Source: Melampsora larici-populina 98AG31
Taxonomy: Eukaryota; Basidiomycota; Pucciniomycetes; Pucciniales; Melampsoraceae
Direction: 5' to 3'
NCBI RefSeq assembly: GCF_000204055.1
Contig: NW_006768789.1
Coordinates: forward strand, 587,858 to 651,857
Length of the DNA stretch: 64,000 bases
The notes under the pieces are model-generated. The model searched no databases. It was not told where the DNA came from and was given only the letters and a program-made list of their open reading frames with translations. Below, piece after piece: positions 1-12,242 of the stretch. The position numbers were made by a program, and so were the translations under genes. Numbering within the stretch: position 1 is the stretch's first letter; every line of letters starts with the position of its first letter.

Positions 1-725
1 AGGGCTGGCGAGAGGGGTGAACTGATGAAGGTGTACCATTTATAAAAGGAGCTGACTGTCATATTTCGTCATCAGGACTATTTTTCATCATTGTGTTTTT
101 TGAAACAGTGTAAACCACCTACATGTGAAAACATCTTGTCTCCGTACATAGTTTTTTTTGGCGGGGAAAAAAACAAAAGAAGTATATTCGAAGTATTTCG
201 CCCGCCAAAAAAAAACTATGTACGGCAACTATGTACGCGTACATAGTTGCTTTGAGTACCGTAAGTGTAAACCACCTACATGTGAAAACATCTTGTCTCT
301 GTGATTTACTGATTCTTTCCTAAAAGCCTGGTTTCTCTGCTCAATCTTATTCCAATTATCTCAGTATCTCTCAGACGCCGTCAAATGATTACCTTTGTAC
401 ATGTAGGATCATAATGCAACAAATGCTTACATTGTGAACTCAAGTTCTGGGGAAAGTGATACAACAGCATCGTGAGCCAATGGGGACCTGGTGGGGCTTG
501 TGACATGTGTCTCTGGAGATATATGGACGGTACCGGATATGAGAGCAGGCGCGGGGTGTGGAATTGAATACGGTACAGTTCATTGAGACTCTTCCCACGA
601 CAGAATTCCTCAGCTGATTTCTCGATTTACACATTTACTCTGCCTTCCTTTCGCGACATTTCAACACTTCAAAACTTCAATCCTCAGTCTTCGTCTTCCA
701 TCCGATCGAAACTCACAATATCTAG
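1..725. other. intergenic; palindromic repeat cluster
   Basis: No gene is seen. The stretch holds a compact inverted-repeat structure at 107-299, listed separately. The last 100 bases before the BIR1 start are C/T-rich, as is common upstream of fungal start codons. The short reverse ORF at 440-634 has no recognisable content. Confidence 0.6.
107..299. repeat. 36-bp direct repeat flanking hairpin and palindrome
   Basis: The same 36 bases occur at 107-142 and 264-299. Between them lie a long inverted repeat (142-165 against 201-225, differing by one base in a T/A run) and a perfect 24-bp palindrome at 226-249 centred on GTACGCGTAC. All arms share the core CTATGTACG. This could be a miniature element with an unusually long target duplication, or a local duplication around a hairpin. 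Seen directly; the mechanism is inferred. Confidence 0.75.
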
Positions 726-3253
726 ATGGACCTCGTAGATCGGCCTGCAAATCGTCCAGAGCTCTGCTCACATTCCGCTCGAGCAGTGTCATTCAAGTGC
801 AAGAAAACCACCCCGAAAGCCCTACGCTGGCCTCATCCTGATTCATTCAGTCTTACCCCTGAAATCCTCGCTTCAGCTGGATACTTTCACGATCCTGTTG
901 AATCGGAGCCAGATAGGACGACTTGTTGGATGTGTGGCGAGGCAACCAAAGATTGGGTCGCAAGCGATGATCCATGGTTGGTCCATCTCGAATGGGGTTA
1001 GCATTTACTTCGGCCTACAACTTGTCCATACCGGACCGCCAAGACAGCACCCAAATTGACCATCTCCATCATCCCCAGCTCCAAATTGTCCCTTCGCACG
1101 GATCGCAATTCTAGACCGTCAGCGTGACACACAAGTACCTGCGTGGCCTGATCTTATTCATCAACCTTGGGGTCCGACTGCCTCATGGTTTCCTAGAGGA
1201 CAGACGATGATCGAAGCTCGGTTAGCCACGTTTTGCGGAAAGGCTGGTCAATGGAGGCACGAAGGTCTTGAAGGCCTACCTACGAGAATCGATGTAATCC
1301 ATAGCTTTCACTGAAAATACCCCGAAAGAGGCTGACTTGTCTGCTTTCGACAGTTGGCCCGCGCCGGCTTTCATTTTGCGCCGAATTCATTCAAGAAAGG
1401 CCGTAAACTTGAGATAGATGATACCACGTCATGTTGCTATTGTCGCCGAACCGTGTCAGATTGGGAAGCGGGCGATGATCCCGTGTGAGTGAAAATCAGA
1501 CAATGATATATTTTCCCACTGATCCCTGACGCGGTTCTGCTTCGTTTTCTTAGCTCTATTCACCTTAAAAAGGGACCATGTATCTTCTTTACTGCTATAC
1601 CACCCCCAGAGACCAAGGCCAAGCCTGAATCAAGTAGAAAAGCTTCTAACAGCACGGCTAAAAAGACTCCCGCCACAAGAAAACCCGCTAGTAGTGTTCA
1701 GGATGACGCGATTCCTGAATCGACTGCTGCCCCCCTCGATCTCCGGAGCTCGCGCGGTGTCTCGAAGAAAGGCACTTCCGTGACCAGCGCGTCTGGGTAA
1801 GCATGTAATCCTATGGATTGAAGGCTTTTATCTTCCCTTGAAATTCCGAAGTTCAGCAAGTCTGACATTTAGCGGAATGCAGGAAATCATCACGCCCTGC
1901 TAGAAAAGGAATCGCTTCCTCCACTGTCACTAGCCCAACCCGAGATCAATCGCCTGCTGGTGCTCGTGAATCCAGCCCTCCTATCCCAGCCCCATCTCGT
2001 CAAAAACATCCCCGCGCTGCCCATAAAACATCTGTGTCCGCTAGTCACATTCTATCATCACCTGATCCGATAGAAATTTCGTTGAAGCCTCCAGTATCTT
2101 TGTCGCAAACTAATAAGCTTTCTCGATCAACCTCCAGACCACCATCTACTGCTCCCAACACACGCGGTCCCGTGAATCACACTAGCGCACCTGCGTCACG
2201 AACACGCACCAGGGCGACTTCCAACTCATCAGGTATCAACGAGAACCAAACCAGTGTTGTGAAAATTGCTACAAATTTGGTGAATGTGCTCCCTGAAGTT
2301 GATGAGGATCAAAACACAGAGTCTTCGCACACTCAACCAAAAAATCGTAAGACCAAGCCTAAGCCCGGTAAGCTTGTAGCTTCTGACTTATCTTTAACCG
2401 AGACACCTCCAAAACAATCCGAAAAAGATGAACATTAATCTAATCAGACTGCGTTCAAATCACTATTTCAGTTGACGATGTGCAGGACTTGGTGTCCAAG
2501 CCAGTCTCTGTCCCAGCAAAGGCTTCGAAGACTCGCAAAGCTGCCCCTAGCAAAACACAAGAATCGATTCCGTCTAATCCAGAGCGGCAGAGCAAAAACC
2601 CTCTCTCAAACTCCCACGCAGCAGGCGATCACTCAAATTACGAGTCTCACCATGGTCCCGGCCCATCATCCTCTGTGCATATCCAATTGCATCAGTCAAC
2701 CAACGGCTACGATCCTAAGGCTCCGCAACTGTATACTGGGATCCTGCCTGTTGCTCCCAAACCAACGCGTACACCAGCTCCTTCAGCAAAAATCCCCAAG
2801 CAAAATCCTACAACCATCAGATCGCCTCTACCCCTTTCACCCAAGCGCGACACAGCTCCAGTTCCAGGAGCTGTTGATGAAGCTGAAGCCACAGCACTTT
2901 TGGAAGAATACTTTAGCTCGTCTCAACCTGCGTCCATACCACCAGGCTGGTTGGCCAACCTGTATAACCCCTCAAGACCCTTCCCGCCATTGACAGAACA
3001 AGAAGCTGCGATGGGATTAGAAGAGTATTTTGCATATCGAGCTGAACAAGAAGAAGCCGAATTTTTGGCATGGGTTGAAGAGAAAAGGATGAGGCCTTGG
3101 TTAAAACGTGTGGAAGAAGGAAGACAGATGATTGAGGAGCTGATCAGGACTAGTGAGGAAGGAAAAATCTATGGAAATAAGAAGAAGGATAAAAATGTGA
3201 ATGTGAATAAGAAAAAGTTGAATGGCATCAAGTCAAAAGGCGTCGAATCTTAA
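726..3253 (+). CDS. BIR1: BIR-domain protein, survivin/Bir1-like (chromosomal passenger)
   Basis: A 708-aa protein from six exons: 726-996, 1079-1293, 1354-1484, 1554-1796, 1883-2367 and 2472-3253, all in frame. Two BIR domains lie in the first ~210 residues. BIR1 has CWMC, DDPW, HLEW and a following C, the usual C-x2-C-x16-H-x6-C zinc set. BIR2 has CCYC, DDP and IHLKKGPC, so its last spacing is H-x5-C. The middle is long and rich in Ser, Pro and Lys. The C-terminus is an acidic/basic helix (LEEYFAYRAEQEEAEFLAW region). Two N-terminal BIRs plus a long tail is the layout of fungal Bir1, which with Aurora B and INCENP guides chromosome segregation. Role is from family knowledge. The start codon gives the longest frame with the BIR intact. 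Confidence 0.88.
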
Positions 3254-4532
3254 ATCATGTATGTGTGTATATATTTAAGAAAATATGTACCTTCGGTTTT
3301 GGATGGTGTGGGGGAACCAACGATGTCGTCAAGATCATGTGAATGGAAGTGAATTGCGAATCCGCCTGACTTTTAAATTTCAAAACTTTGCTCGACCATA
3401 AACCAGGCCGTGGACTGACCGCAATTAATACATTAGCTCATATTTTTATTTCTTGGGATCGACTCTTTCTTTTAGAATATCTATGTTGTGTTGCTTTGTG
3501 CTTATGTAACTTATCTTCTGCTATTATAAGTTTTCTTTACCAATTGGAACAGCTTGTTTGTCAATCTTTACATGACAAAATGGGTGGCTTGAAACGTTGA
3601 CAATCAAAGGCGCTGGTCAAGGATTTCACCTTTCTGCTTTGAGGCATCCACGATGGAAAGGCCACACTTGTCCACTCTCCATATCTATAAACACGCCACT
3701 CCTGGAACAGAAGTGTGGATGATTGATGACAGTTTGGATGACAATGAACAAATGTTGAAGGAGTTTAGGTATCATTAGGATCCTGATCTCACACTGATTT
3801 TCCATTTCCTTGAGATCAGATCTTCCATATGTCACAAGAATGTTAGAAATGTAGCCTTTGTTTGTCACATGTACTGAAATGTTGGCTCTTAGTCACACGA
3901 CTTTACAGTCCACTTGCTTGGTGACATGCTTTGAGTCCAGCAATGGAATATCAGGTAATCGCAACAAGTCATTCTTATATACAAATTTGTTGAGAAATGC
4001 AGCTAACCTCCGGCGCGCAACCAGGTGGTAAGCTTCATGTACAGGCTATAGTTGAGATAAAAACTCATAGTTTAGCTTGGAGCATCTTGGTGCTATCATG
4101 TTTGTCAGCTTAAGGGCCAGACAGTAGTCGATGGTGAGCTACAACCAAGCGCAATCACTTCACAAACCTTGGTGTCATATTAATCCAACAAGACTCTGGT
4201 TTCTTTGTTATTAGAAATGTTTCTCCGTCTGTTCCAAAGATTCAAAGGTAATATGATACAGATACTCTATGTGCACCGAAAAACGAAAAACAAGTCAAAT
4301 ATACTGTGCCAAAGCGCCATCCACAGAGTATATATCCACAGTCCATTAATTGTCCATCAATCTTTCAAGAATCGAATACATATAACCAACCCTGGTGATC
4401 AAGACAAGCGAAAAAGACCCCGAACAGTAGTAGAAAAAAACTTGCGATCTATTCAAGCGTGAGGAACGTGATTATGTTCATCTTCATCTTTCGACAATCG
4501 AACTCCCAGTTATCATCTATCAGCCTCTACAA
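3254..4532. other. intergenic between convergent BIR1 and WAPL genes
   Basis: AT-rich spacer holding the 3' ends of two convergent genes. Short ORFs at 3388-3600 (+), 3626-3868 (-) and 4205-4462 (+) have no domain-like content and look like chance frames. No repeat was identified. Confidence 0.5.
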
Positions 4533-7500
4533 TCATTCATCTTCCGGTTGTATTTCTTGAGCATTGCTCATATCGATCATCAATGATTTCATTGATTTTG
4601 CAACCTGGTGAGTCGAGCCTTGTCTATTGTGATTTGACTCCACTGCCTGACGCAGGGTGTTCACTTCGTCCTCAGATTCGATGTTGATACAAATATTAAG
4701 CAGCAAGCAGACTGAAGTGCGTACAAAGTCTGCTTCTGCCTGAAGGATCGAATTGAAAAAATAATAAATCAATTTCAAGCTGATGGAACAAGACACTTAA
4801 GGTATGTGCGTTGGGAAATATTCAAGAAATCGAATCAAAGTGCTCACAGGGGCCTTGCAAGGTGGATAAAGGTAGAGTCCCACCAGCTCTTCAAACGCAC
4901 TGACTGAGTTCCCACATTGACACTTTATACAGCATTTTCTGGTCAGAACCAGTCGGAAATCGTGAATGACTAAGACATCCTCAAAGTATCAATGTGAGAT
5001 ATGCAATATCAGATGGGATTCAGAGTTATATCGTATTTGAGAGACTCACAAACAGTCCTTATTAGTTGCTTGCCGTTCGAACATTGCTCGACGAGATTGG
5101 CAAGTAGTCCCAGCGTGACACAGATCAGATCGAAAACAATTTCTTGCGCGACACGATTGAACCCTTCAGATGTTTTTTTATCTTTTTCAACTGGTGACTC
5201 GGATGCTGTATGTAGTGGTTGAGGAGAAGGATCAACCTTGCTCATAAACTTCTGGTAGCCTTGTCGACAAAGATTCAAAGTGCCGCAAAGTGTTTGAAGT
5301 AGAATGGGCGTCGTCAATAGATTAGCCCAGGCTTCGTTGTGATTAGTCACGTTCACCATAGTACGCAAGCATCCGATCAGGACATCAAGTCCTTGTGAGG
5401 CTGCACATTCCTCGCGTTGAGTAGCCAGTACGTGAAACAGTGGCAGTAACGAAGTAAAACAAGCTGCTAACGAGCTTTGATCGCGCTCCAAGACCATTAT
5501 TCCATCCTCTTCGCAAATCGTGCACGCCTCAATGACATCCATGCAACGGTTGACGCGGTAAACAGCTATGAGGGCCTGGGGTGGTAATAAATCCTGCACA
5601 AAGCGATAGGGTTAGTCTTTCTGCTTTGCCAGCGTCACAATGGGACACAAATACTGGTCAGCTTACAGATCCATTCACATAGGCTTCCAGGCGACCTTCT
5701 AGGATGCACGCATCGGCCAACAAGCGTGCTAGGACGGCATGATAAGCACCCGACTGTATGATTGCACGCTGTGGTAAAAGCCCGGGGCGCGGTAGAAATG
5801 CTGAGATGGAAGCCACGCTGAATAGAGCCAAGACGACAGAGTTGGTCTACAGGAAAGATCATTTGGATGGATATGTGGATCACATCAGGCATGAGTGAAT
5901 TTATGTGAGCCAATTGCAAACACATAATGGACTGACGCAATTATTCAACCGCTTTGCTACCGAAGTGTCTTTGACAATTTTTGTGATATCTGCGAGCTGA
6001 GAAATCGACATCAAGTTCAATTTGCAGACCACGTTTAGAAGCGGATCTTATAAAGAGACTGACCGATTTAGATTCTCGTTTACCGATCTGAGCGCCACTA
6101 GCTCTAACACCAGCTTCCTCGCTATCAATGATCTTTGAAAGAACCTTCAGACAATCCGATTGAGTCGAAAGTGGATCGGTCGAGTCCTTGGGCACGATCC
6201 GCAGAATAGGCTCAAGAAAACTTTGATGTTCACAACATAAGACCGCAATGAACACAAGTAAAGTGAGATCGAGTATAGCATCACCATCCCCAGCTCCTGC
6301 TGATCGGAGAACTTCATAAAACTGTTCTATCATTCCATTCGTCTTGAGATCCTTGACGAATCCTGGATCGATAAATTTCCGAATGAGCTCTAGAGCACCA
6401 ACTCGCTTGAATTCGAGATCACTTTCTTGATCACCAGACAAGCCTTCAAAGAGGTAAGAGAGTTCATCTACAAAGCGTTTGGAAGATCCCGCTGCTCTCT
6501 GATGTGAGATTGTACGTAGATCAGGTTGGCTCTCAGCTTCCTCTTCGTCTTCATCAACTCCCCATTTCTTTCGTAGATCTGAATATGTTTCTCGAGGCTT
6601 CATTTGGGATGCTGTGAGAAGATGCATGGATTCAGCAGCGGAAGTTCGCCGCTGCACATAAGATGATGGAGGGCCGTCGGATTCGATTGGTAAAAGCATG
6701 CTAACTTCATCTTCATCTTCTTTGAATGTACGTTGAGCACCATACGTTTTCTGGACACAGCCACTCGGACCCAAATTAGCAGTCAGGTTTACACAATTTA
6801 TGGTTTCAGCCGGCCTAGGTAAACCAAGGATATCCGAGGAAACATGCCGAGCAAGGGTCCGCGCTGCGTTCCCTGTAAGAGGTTGCGTGGAAGGCTGGGA
6901 TGGGTCAATATCAGAAGCTGCACCCCATGAGGGAGGAACATGTTTTGAGGGTGTCATTTTAGTCGAATCCAAGACGGAAGAGCGTATCGGACTGCGCGGA
7001 GGAGATAATATACCGCTAGACGACTGACTACGCATCATCATCCGAGACAAATGTGGCCTTTTGGAAGAAACACGGCCATGGACTACACGCGTTGTTTCAC
7101 TTTCGAGGACAGAAAAGATATCAGAAAGGTCCTTGGGCGCATCAGCATGCACGTCGATGGAATTCTCATTCGAAATCCGCGGGGCTTTCCTAGAGCGGAG
7201 AAGTCTGGTGGATTTCCTCTCAGGAGAATTCGAATTCGAGGACATCGGAAACTCGAGCGATATAGAAGAGATGGTGCGGGAAATTGGCTTTGTTGTTTTG
7301 GAGGTAGTGGAGTTTGTATGAGATGATTTTGCAGCAGGAAAGGTCGTACGACGGGCATCTCGTCGCATTGATTGCAGTGATGATTCAGGCTGCAAAGGCT
7401 TGGAAGCCTGCCGCACAACAAACAGCACACAACAAACACAAATCAACCTCCCAATAACGAGACAAATGCACATAAACGAGAAAGTTGGTGCAACAAACTG

Positions 7501-8239
7501 TGTGCCCCGTGCGCAATGCATTTGATAGCGCCTGATCGTGATCTCCTAGACTGATGCTGCGTTTCAGAGATGTTCTTGCCACAACATTCCTCCCGAAGGA
7601 ATCGGTCTTTGATTGCTTCTTAGAATGGTGAGGCCCAACACGTTCTCTGGGTTCCGCGTGACTTCCTGGAAGTCCCGATACAGGGGCAGGAGATGATTCT
7701 CGAGCAGATTTTCCAGTGTCATCATCCAGATAATCGGGTGGTAGCCGGCGTGATCGCAGAGGTAAAATTTTCCTAGCGGGCCCTTGAATGGTATCATCAT
7801 GCAAGGGACTCGTGATACGTTGATTTTTGGTTTTTGGAAGTTGGCAGACTTGTTGTTGCTCGAAATCAGAGCCAGACGGATTATGCACGACAGGTGAATT
7901 TCCAGAAATCGTGTCGATAACGTCCTCGTCCGGATGATCGGGTGGTAGGCGTCGTGACCGCAAAGGCAAGATTCTTTTAGCAGGGTCCTTGATGGCCTCA
8001 GCTTGCGGGGATCTCGTGTCGGGTAGGTTTTGAAATTTTGGAACTTGACATGCTTGTTCCTGCTTGGTTCCAGAACTAGACTGGTGTGGTACTTGAAGAA
8101 GTTCTTGAGCATTCGTATCAGGGACGTCCTCAGAGGCGAAGTCGAATTGGCTAAAGCCTAGCGATGGCCGGGGACGTGCAATGCCTTTACCATAAGTGTA
8201 CTTCACTCGTTTCGAACGACTAGGGGTGACTGGAAACAT
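4533..8239 (-). CDS. WAPL/Rad61-like cohesin release factor
   Basis: Multi-exon reverse gene. Exon 1 is 8239-7499 (starts MFPVTPSRSKRVKYTYGKG). Exon 2 begins at 7407 after GCGGCAG and runs to about 6000. Further exons cover about 5846-5666, 5597-5040, about 4930-4860, and the last about 4742-4533. The N-terminal ~430 residues are disordered, with a twice-repeated motif (ILPLRSRRLPPD). The C-terminal half is helical and WAPL-like: SYLFEGLSGD...RKFIDPGFVKDL, then LARLLADACILEGRLEAYVNGS, and TMVNVTNHNEAW, which matches the WAPL 'LTNLTNHN' block. WAPL opens the cohesin ring at the SMC3-SCC1 gate (family knowledge). The junctions between about 5,860 and 6,030 are unsettled; a small exon near 5937-5890 is possible. 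Confidence 0.72.
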
Positions 8240-9666
8240 TTCCTAAGATAGATGGGAGTCGAGTTTAATTGCTAGGAATTAATCGTACATCGATTGGCGA
8301 TCGTGATAGACAGCAAGTTTTTTGTCGAACAAGCATAATGAAGTCGGAATAGATGATGAAGAGTGTCACAGGGGCAGGTACTCAGACGATGATCGATCAA
8401 CTACTCAACGACACTTTCCTGTTTACATACAACAAAACCACATGTAATAACAACCCGCACTCGACATAACCTTGACTCACCGCGTTGTGATCACCCGGTC
8501 CAAGGGCCAAATTTATTCATCAGGGACTGAGATCCTGAACTTGCAGAGCCCCGGTTTGGATCAATTGTTGATTTGTAAAAAAATAGCCATTGCTTGATAG
8601 TTGCTCTTAGATGGTGGAAGGCATAAGAGCTGGCTTGTGAATAGCTTGAGATGCCTTCCAAGTATACCTGTTCCGTTCGCAGTCATGACTGTTTTCCTCT
8701 CGTATGCAGCTTGATTATTCTGGTATTTATTGAACCTGAAGGATCATGACATATCCACCGATCCGAATGGATAGAAATGGAATTTGTCGTAAAAAAGATG
8801 AGAGGAATACAAAGCAATTTCTCGACAACATCCACAAGATATTTGATCATCTAGGCAAATTGAACATTGCGACTCCCACCTCTGTGAGGCCGAGCCATCA
8901 ACAAATGTGTGGACTCAAATTTTGATTGTCTGGAAGACCGCGATTCAAACGCGGCTCCGTAATTGTACCCACGCTGAGTCTCCTTTCAAACCAGTCGATA
9001 CGACAGTGCAACGTTCACATGCTGGGGTGAAAAACGATGATCAGCTGCACTCAAGGCGCCTCGCTCTTTCAGGCAGTATCACTCGGGCAGACTGTGACAA
9101 GTGATTTGGGACCAAGAAGATCGCGGTTTTTGAATTCTGTCAGCATAGTGTTGTTCTTAATGATAGAGTCTACCAAGATCGCTGTTTTCCTGTAGAACGA
9201 CGAGCTTGGGTCCATCTTTTATTACATGAGGGAAAAAAAGGACAAAAAAAGACGGTTTACAAATATGCAGACTCATTACATGAAGCAGTATAGTTTTTTT
9301 AATTTGCACGCCAACATAAAAAAAGGAAACGGAAGACTAAACTCGTGATGAACTTCTGACCGAAAGATAAATCTATCTTGGGTAATAAATATTACAAGGT
9401 GGACCCCGATGATGAGATGCTTTATCGGGATAATGCTGCACTTACAAGACATGACGAAAACTCATTGATGCTCTAAAATTCATGCTAGAGAAAACAATTA
9501 ATCAAATGTCAGCAAGGGTGACAAGTCTTTTTGAGCGAAAACACCACGGAGACTTGAAAAAAACGCTCACGGAGTAGTGTTTGGTTTTGAGTTGATCTTT
9601 GGTTGTATCACTGTCCGAAGTAATGTGCCATGATTTTGCCAACCTGTGGAGTTGATCCAGATAGGA
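8240..9666. other. intergenic, no gene seen
   Basis: Upstream region of the WAPL-like gene and downstream of the phosphatase. Only short ORFs without recognisable content (for example 8907-9104 +). A C/G-rich hairpin near 8938-8956 resembles a tRNA T-arm but has no partner acceptor stem. Confidence 0.5.
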
Positions 9667-12242
9667 TCACATTATCAGCTTCATGAAGTATGCACCATTA
9701 ACGCGAAAAGCAAACCTATTCAAATCCCTTGTCACCACTCCCAGATCAATCTTCATTGCATCCGTGATAAACTTTCCGATCTGTTATTCCGACATCGAAG
9801 GACATCGACCATCTTCGTGGATCAGCATATATCCCACTTTTGACAGTGATTGAATTGCAAAAACATTGTCTTACGTATGTGTTCTCCACATTCCCACGAA
9901 GTGGTTCCGTCAATTCGGGTGGCCAAGCATAAAGATTTACGTCAACAGCTGAATGACCGTGAGTAGACCAGCCAAGTTGAGCGCGTCGAGACACCATGTC
10001 ACTCAAGGCATAATCATAATTGCCACCGGGAGACATTTGAATGATGTTTTCGATCTCCTTGTCTGATGCATCTTGAATTCCTAGACTGTCTCTCAATACA
10101 GTCTCGACTAGAAACTGTCTCGAGACTGGATGTGTTTGATTCCGGATTAGGTCACCCAACCACGCAGTGGAATGAGTGACATTCACTAGAACTTCAGGAT
10201 ACCAAGCGTATTCAGGATAGGCAGATGTTAATTGACGGCCCAGAGCAAGGCCACCGGTTTCATGATCTGAAACAGATATCATGAGTGTTGGCCAGCCTGC
10301 TTTGTTGGCCTCTGATGTTACGCACAGTTCACGTGGGTGAAAGTACTTTAATTGATGAGCCACCGTGTTTGGTTTCAAACTGAGTAGAACTTGACAGGAA
10401 AGTTTGGCTTACCGTCTACCCATGTTTTTACGGTTCGGACTGTTTCTTGATATGCCAAAATATCATACAAGTGCCCGATAGGATCATTTGAATGCGCCGC
10501 CATATCTAATCAACAGAACATATATCAGAAGTCATCGTGTATAGACAAGAGACGGCCGAGAGAAAAAGCTCTGACTGACCTATGCGAGCTCCCTCGATCA
10601 TCATGAAGAAGCCGTGGGCCGATTGGCTATGAGCTTGCCTAGAAAGTGTCTGCAGAGCTGCTAAAGACCTGGTAAGGGTAAAGCATCGAGACTTTGGATG
10701 AGAGATAAATCACAAAGTGAGAAACTATGTGTCTTCAGCTCTACTTACATATTCCTCAATGATGGCTCTCGCAATCCAGTGGAGTCAAGTGAGACCCGAT
10801 CGATCTCGTAATGCATGTGGTTGTCATTGAAGAGAGCAAGTACAGGTGTCCGAATTTCACCATCTCCTCCTCTCCATTGCTCTTCAAAAGCTCGAGTGTC
10901 GTTGAGAAGGTTGAAATTGTGTTTTGTCTTGGCCAAGTCCAATAGGTCCTCCTCATCTGAACGACTTGACCCTGCAAATGACTTGGGCATGAAGAATCCT
11001 CGACCACCACCGAATGCCAGGTCGACAGTCGATCCTAGCGGACCTTGCCCAATCAAGAACGGGGCTATCTGACTTTCCATATCACGTGATACTACATGTG
11101 AATACCAGGCAGCTGGGGTTGCATGAGTAATTCTCTTGAGGGAGGAAGAAATATGTTAAAACCTCGGGAAGCCAATAGAAACATTCATAATGCTGGGTCG
11201 CTTACTGAAGTAGTGACCAGGCCGGTTAGATACCCGCGATGTTTGGCTGCTTCCAAGACAGTACCACAGGGTTTTTGTGTTACCGGCTCAACCGAGATAG
11301 CACCTGCTCATACAGAAGTTAATCGTTAGAGAGTTATAAGTAGGATGACATAGGTCCAATCAGATGGAATGCACCATTGTACGTTTTGATGCCACAGGCA
11401 AAAGCAGTAGCCCCTGCAGCTGAGTCGGTGACCAGTGAATTGCTACTCCGAGTCTAAAGCAAATATGGATCGAGGGACACAACAGATTTGTAGCAAAGTA
11501 TCAGATGGATTGCCCACTTCCACATGGCTCGATTTGAGTGATATACTCTAGAGCTTCCTACTAGTAATGGATCTAGGGGAAGATGCGACATCGTATCGGC
11601 CTCAAACTGGTTGGGTGCGCCGTCAGGGAAGGTCCATCTCGAGAGTGAGTTCCGCTGGGCCAAGCTAAGATTGGAAACGTGTTGAACAAAGCCGCGAGCA
11701 AAAGTTTCAGAAGCTGGTCCAAAGCCGTCAGAGATCATGAGAATCACATTGAGCTTGACATTGTGATCTGCAAATCGTCAATGATCGACGCAATGCAAAA
11801 TATATCAGCTATCCGGAGTTGTGCGATAGAAGTACAAGGGAGGCAGTTCACCATAGCGGGTGCCTTTGGTGGAAGTAAACATGATCAAGTAAGCAAGACC
11901 CAGGAGAGCGCCACAACCAACAAGCAATACCCGTTTGACGTGCTTCGGGGGTTGATGCCGAGAAAGGTGAGGTCCAGAGTGTTCGACTGGATCAGGGTCC
12001 AGTTGCACGTCTGTCATGTGTCTCGCTTCTTCCTTTGCTACCTCATAGAGGGTGGGTGAAGTGTCGTATGTTCCCGTTATAGGTGATGACTTTGAGGCAT
12101 TGTTGGTCAACTTGCTTGAATCCGGACCTGCTGTTTCCATATGGAGCAAGTCGAGCTCATCCAAATCGTCATCCGCGCCTGCTAACTGATAGCCGTTGGT
12201 AACACCGGGCCCCAAAGCTCTGGGAAGTTTAATTGGAGACAT
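9667..12242 (-). CDS. Alkaline phosphatase, vacuolar Pho8-type
   Basis: A multi-exon reverse gene. Exon 1 (12242-11852) encodes an acidic N-terminus and one membrane segment (KRVLLVGCGALLGLAYLIMF), giving a type II topology as in vacuolar Pho8. Exon 2 (11767-11547) has NVILMISDGFGPASET, with the metal-binding Asp. Exon 3 from 11454 has VTDSAAGATAFACG with the nucleophile Ser. Later exons carry THATPAAWYSH, FFMMIEGARIDMAAHSND, ISVSDHETGG and STHGHSAVDVNLYAW, which are the remaining zinc/magnesium ligands. The last exon starts at about 9792 (IGKFITDAMKID) and ends at a TGA at 9667-9669. All catalytic motifs are present, so the enzyme is probably active. Expected role: nonspecific phosphomonoester hydrolysis in the vacuole lumen. 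An extra C-terminal exon is possible. Confidence 0.9.

Noticed and set aside
7083..7439. Reverse frame with Cys-rich hydrophobic N-terminus, and the similar start of the frame at 7521
   Set aside because: These read intron 1 of the WAPL-like gene; splicing 7499 to 7407 removes them and keeps the frame.
8938..8956. tRNA T-arm-like hairpin
   Set aside because: No matching acceptor stem, D-arm or anticodon arm in the flanks, and the loop is not in the canonical register.
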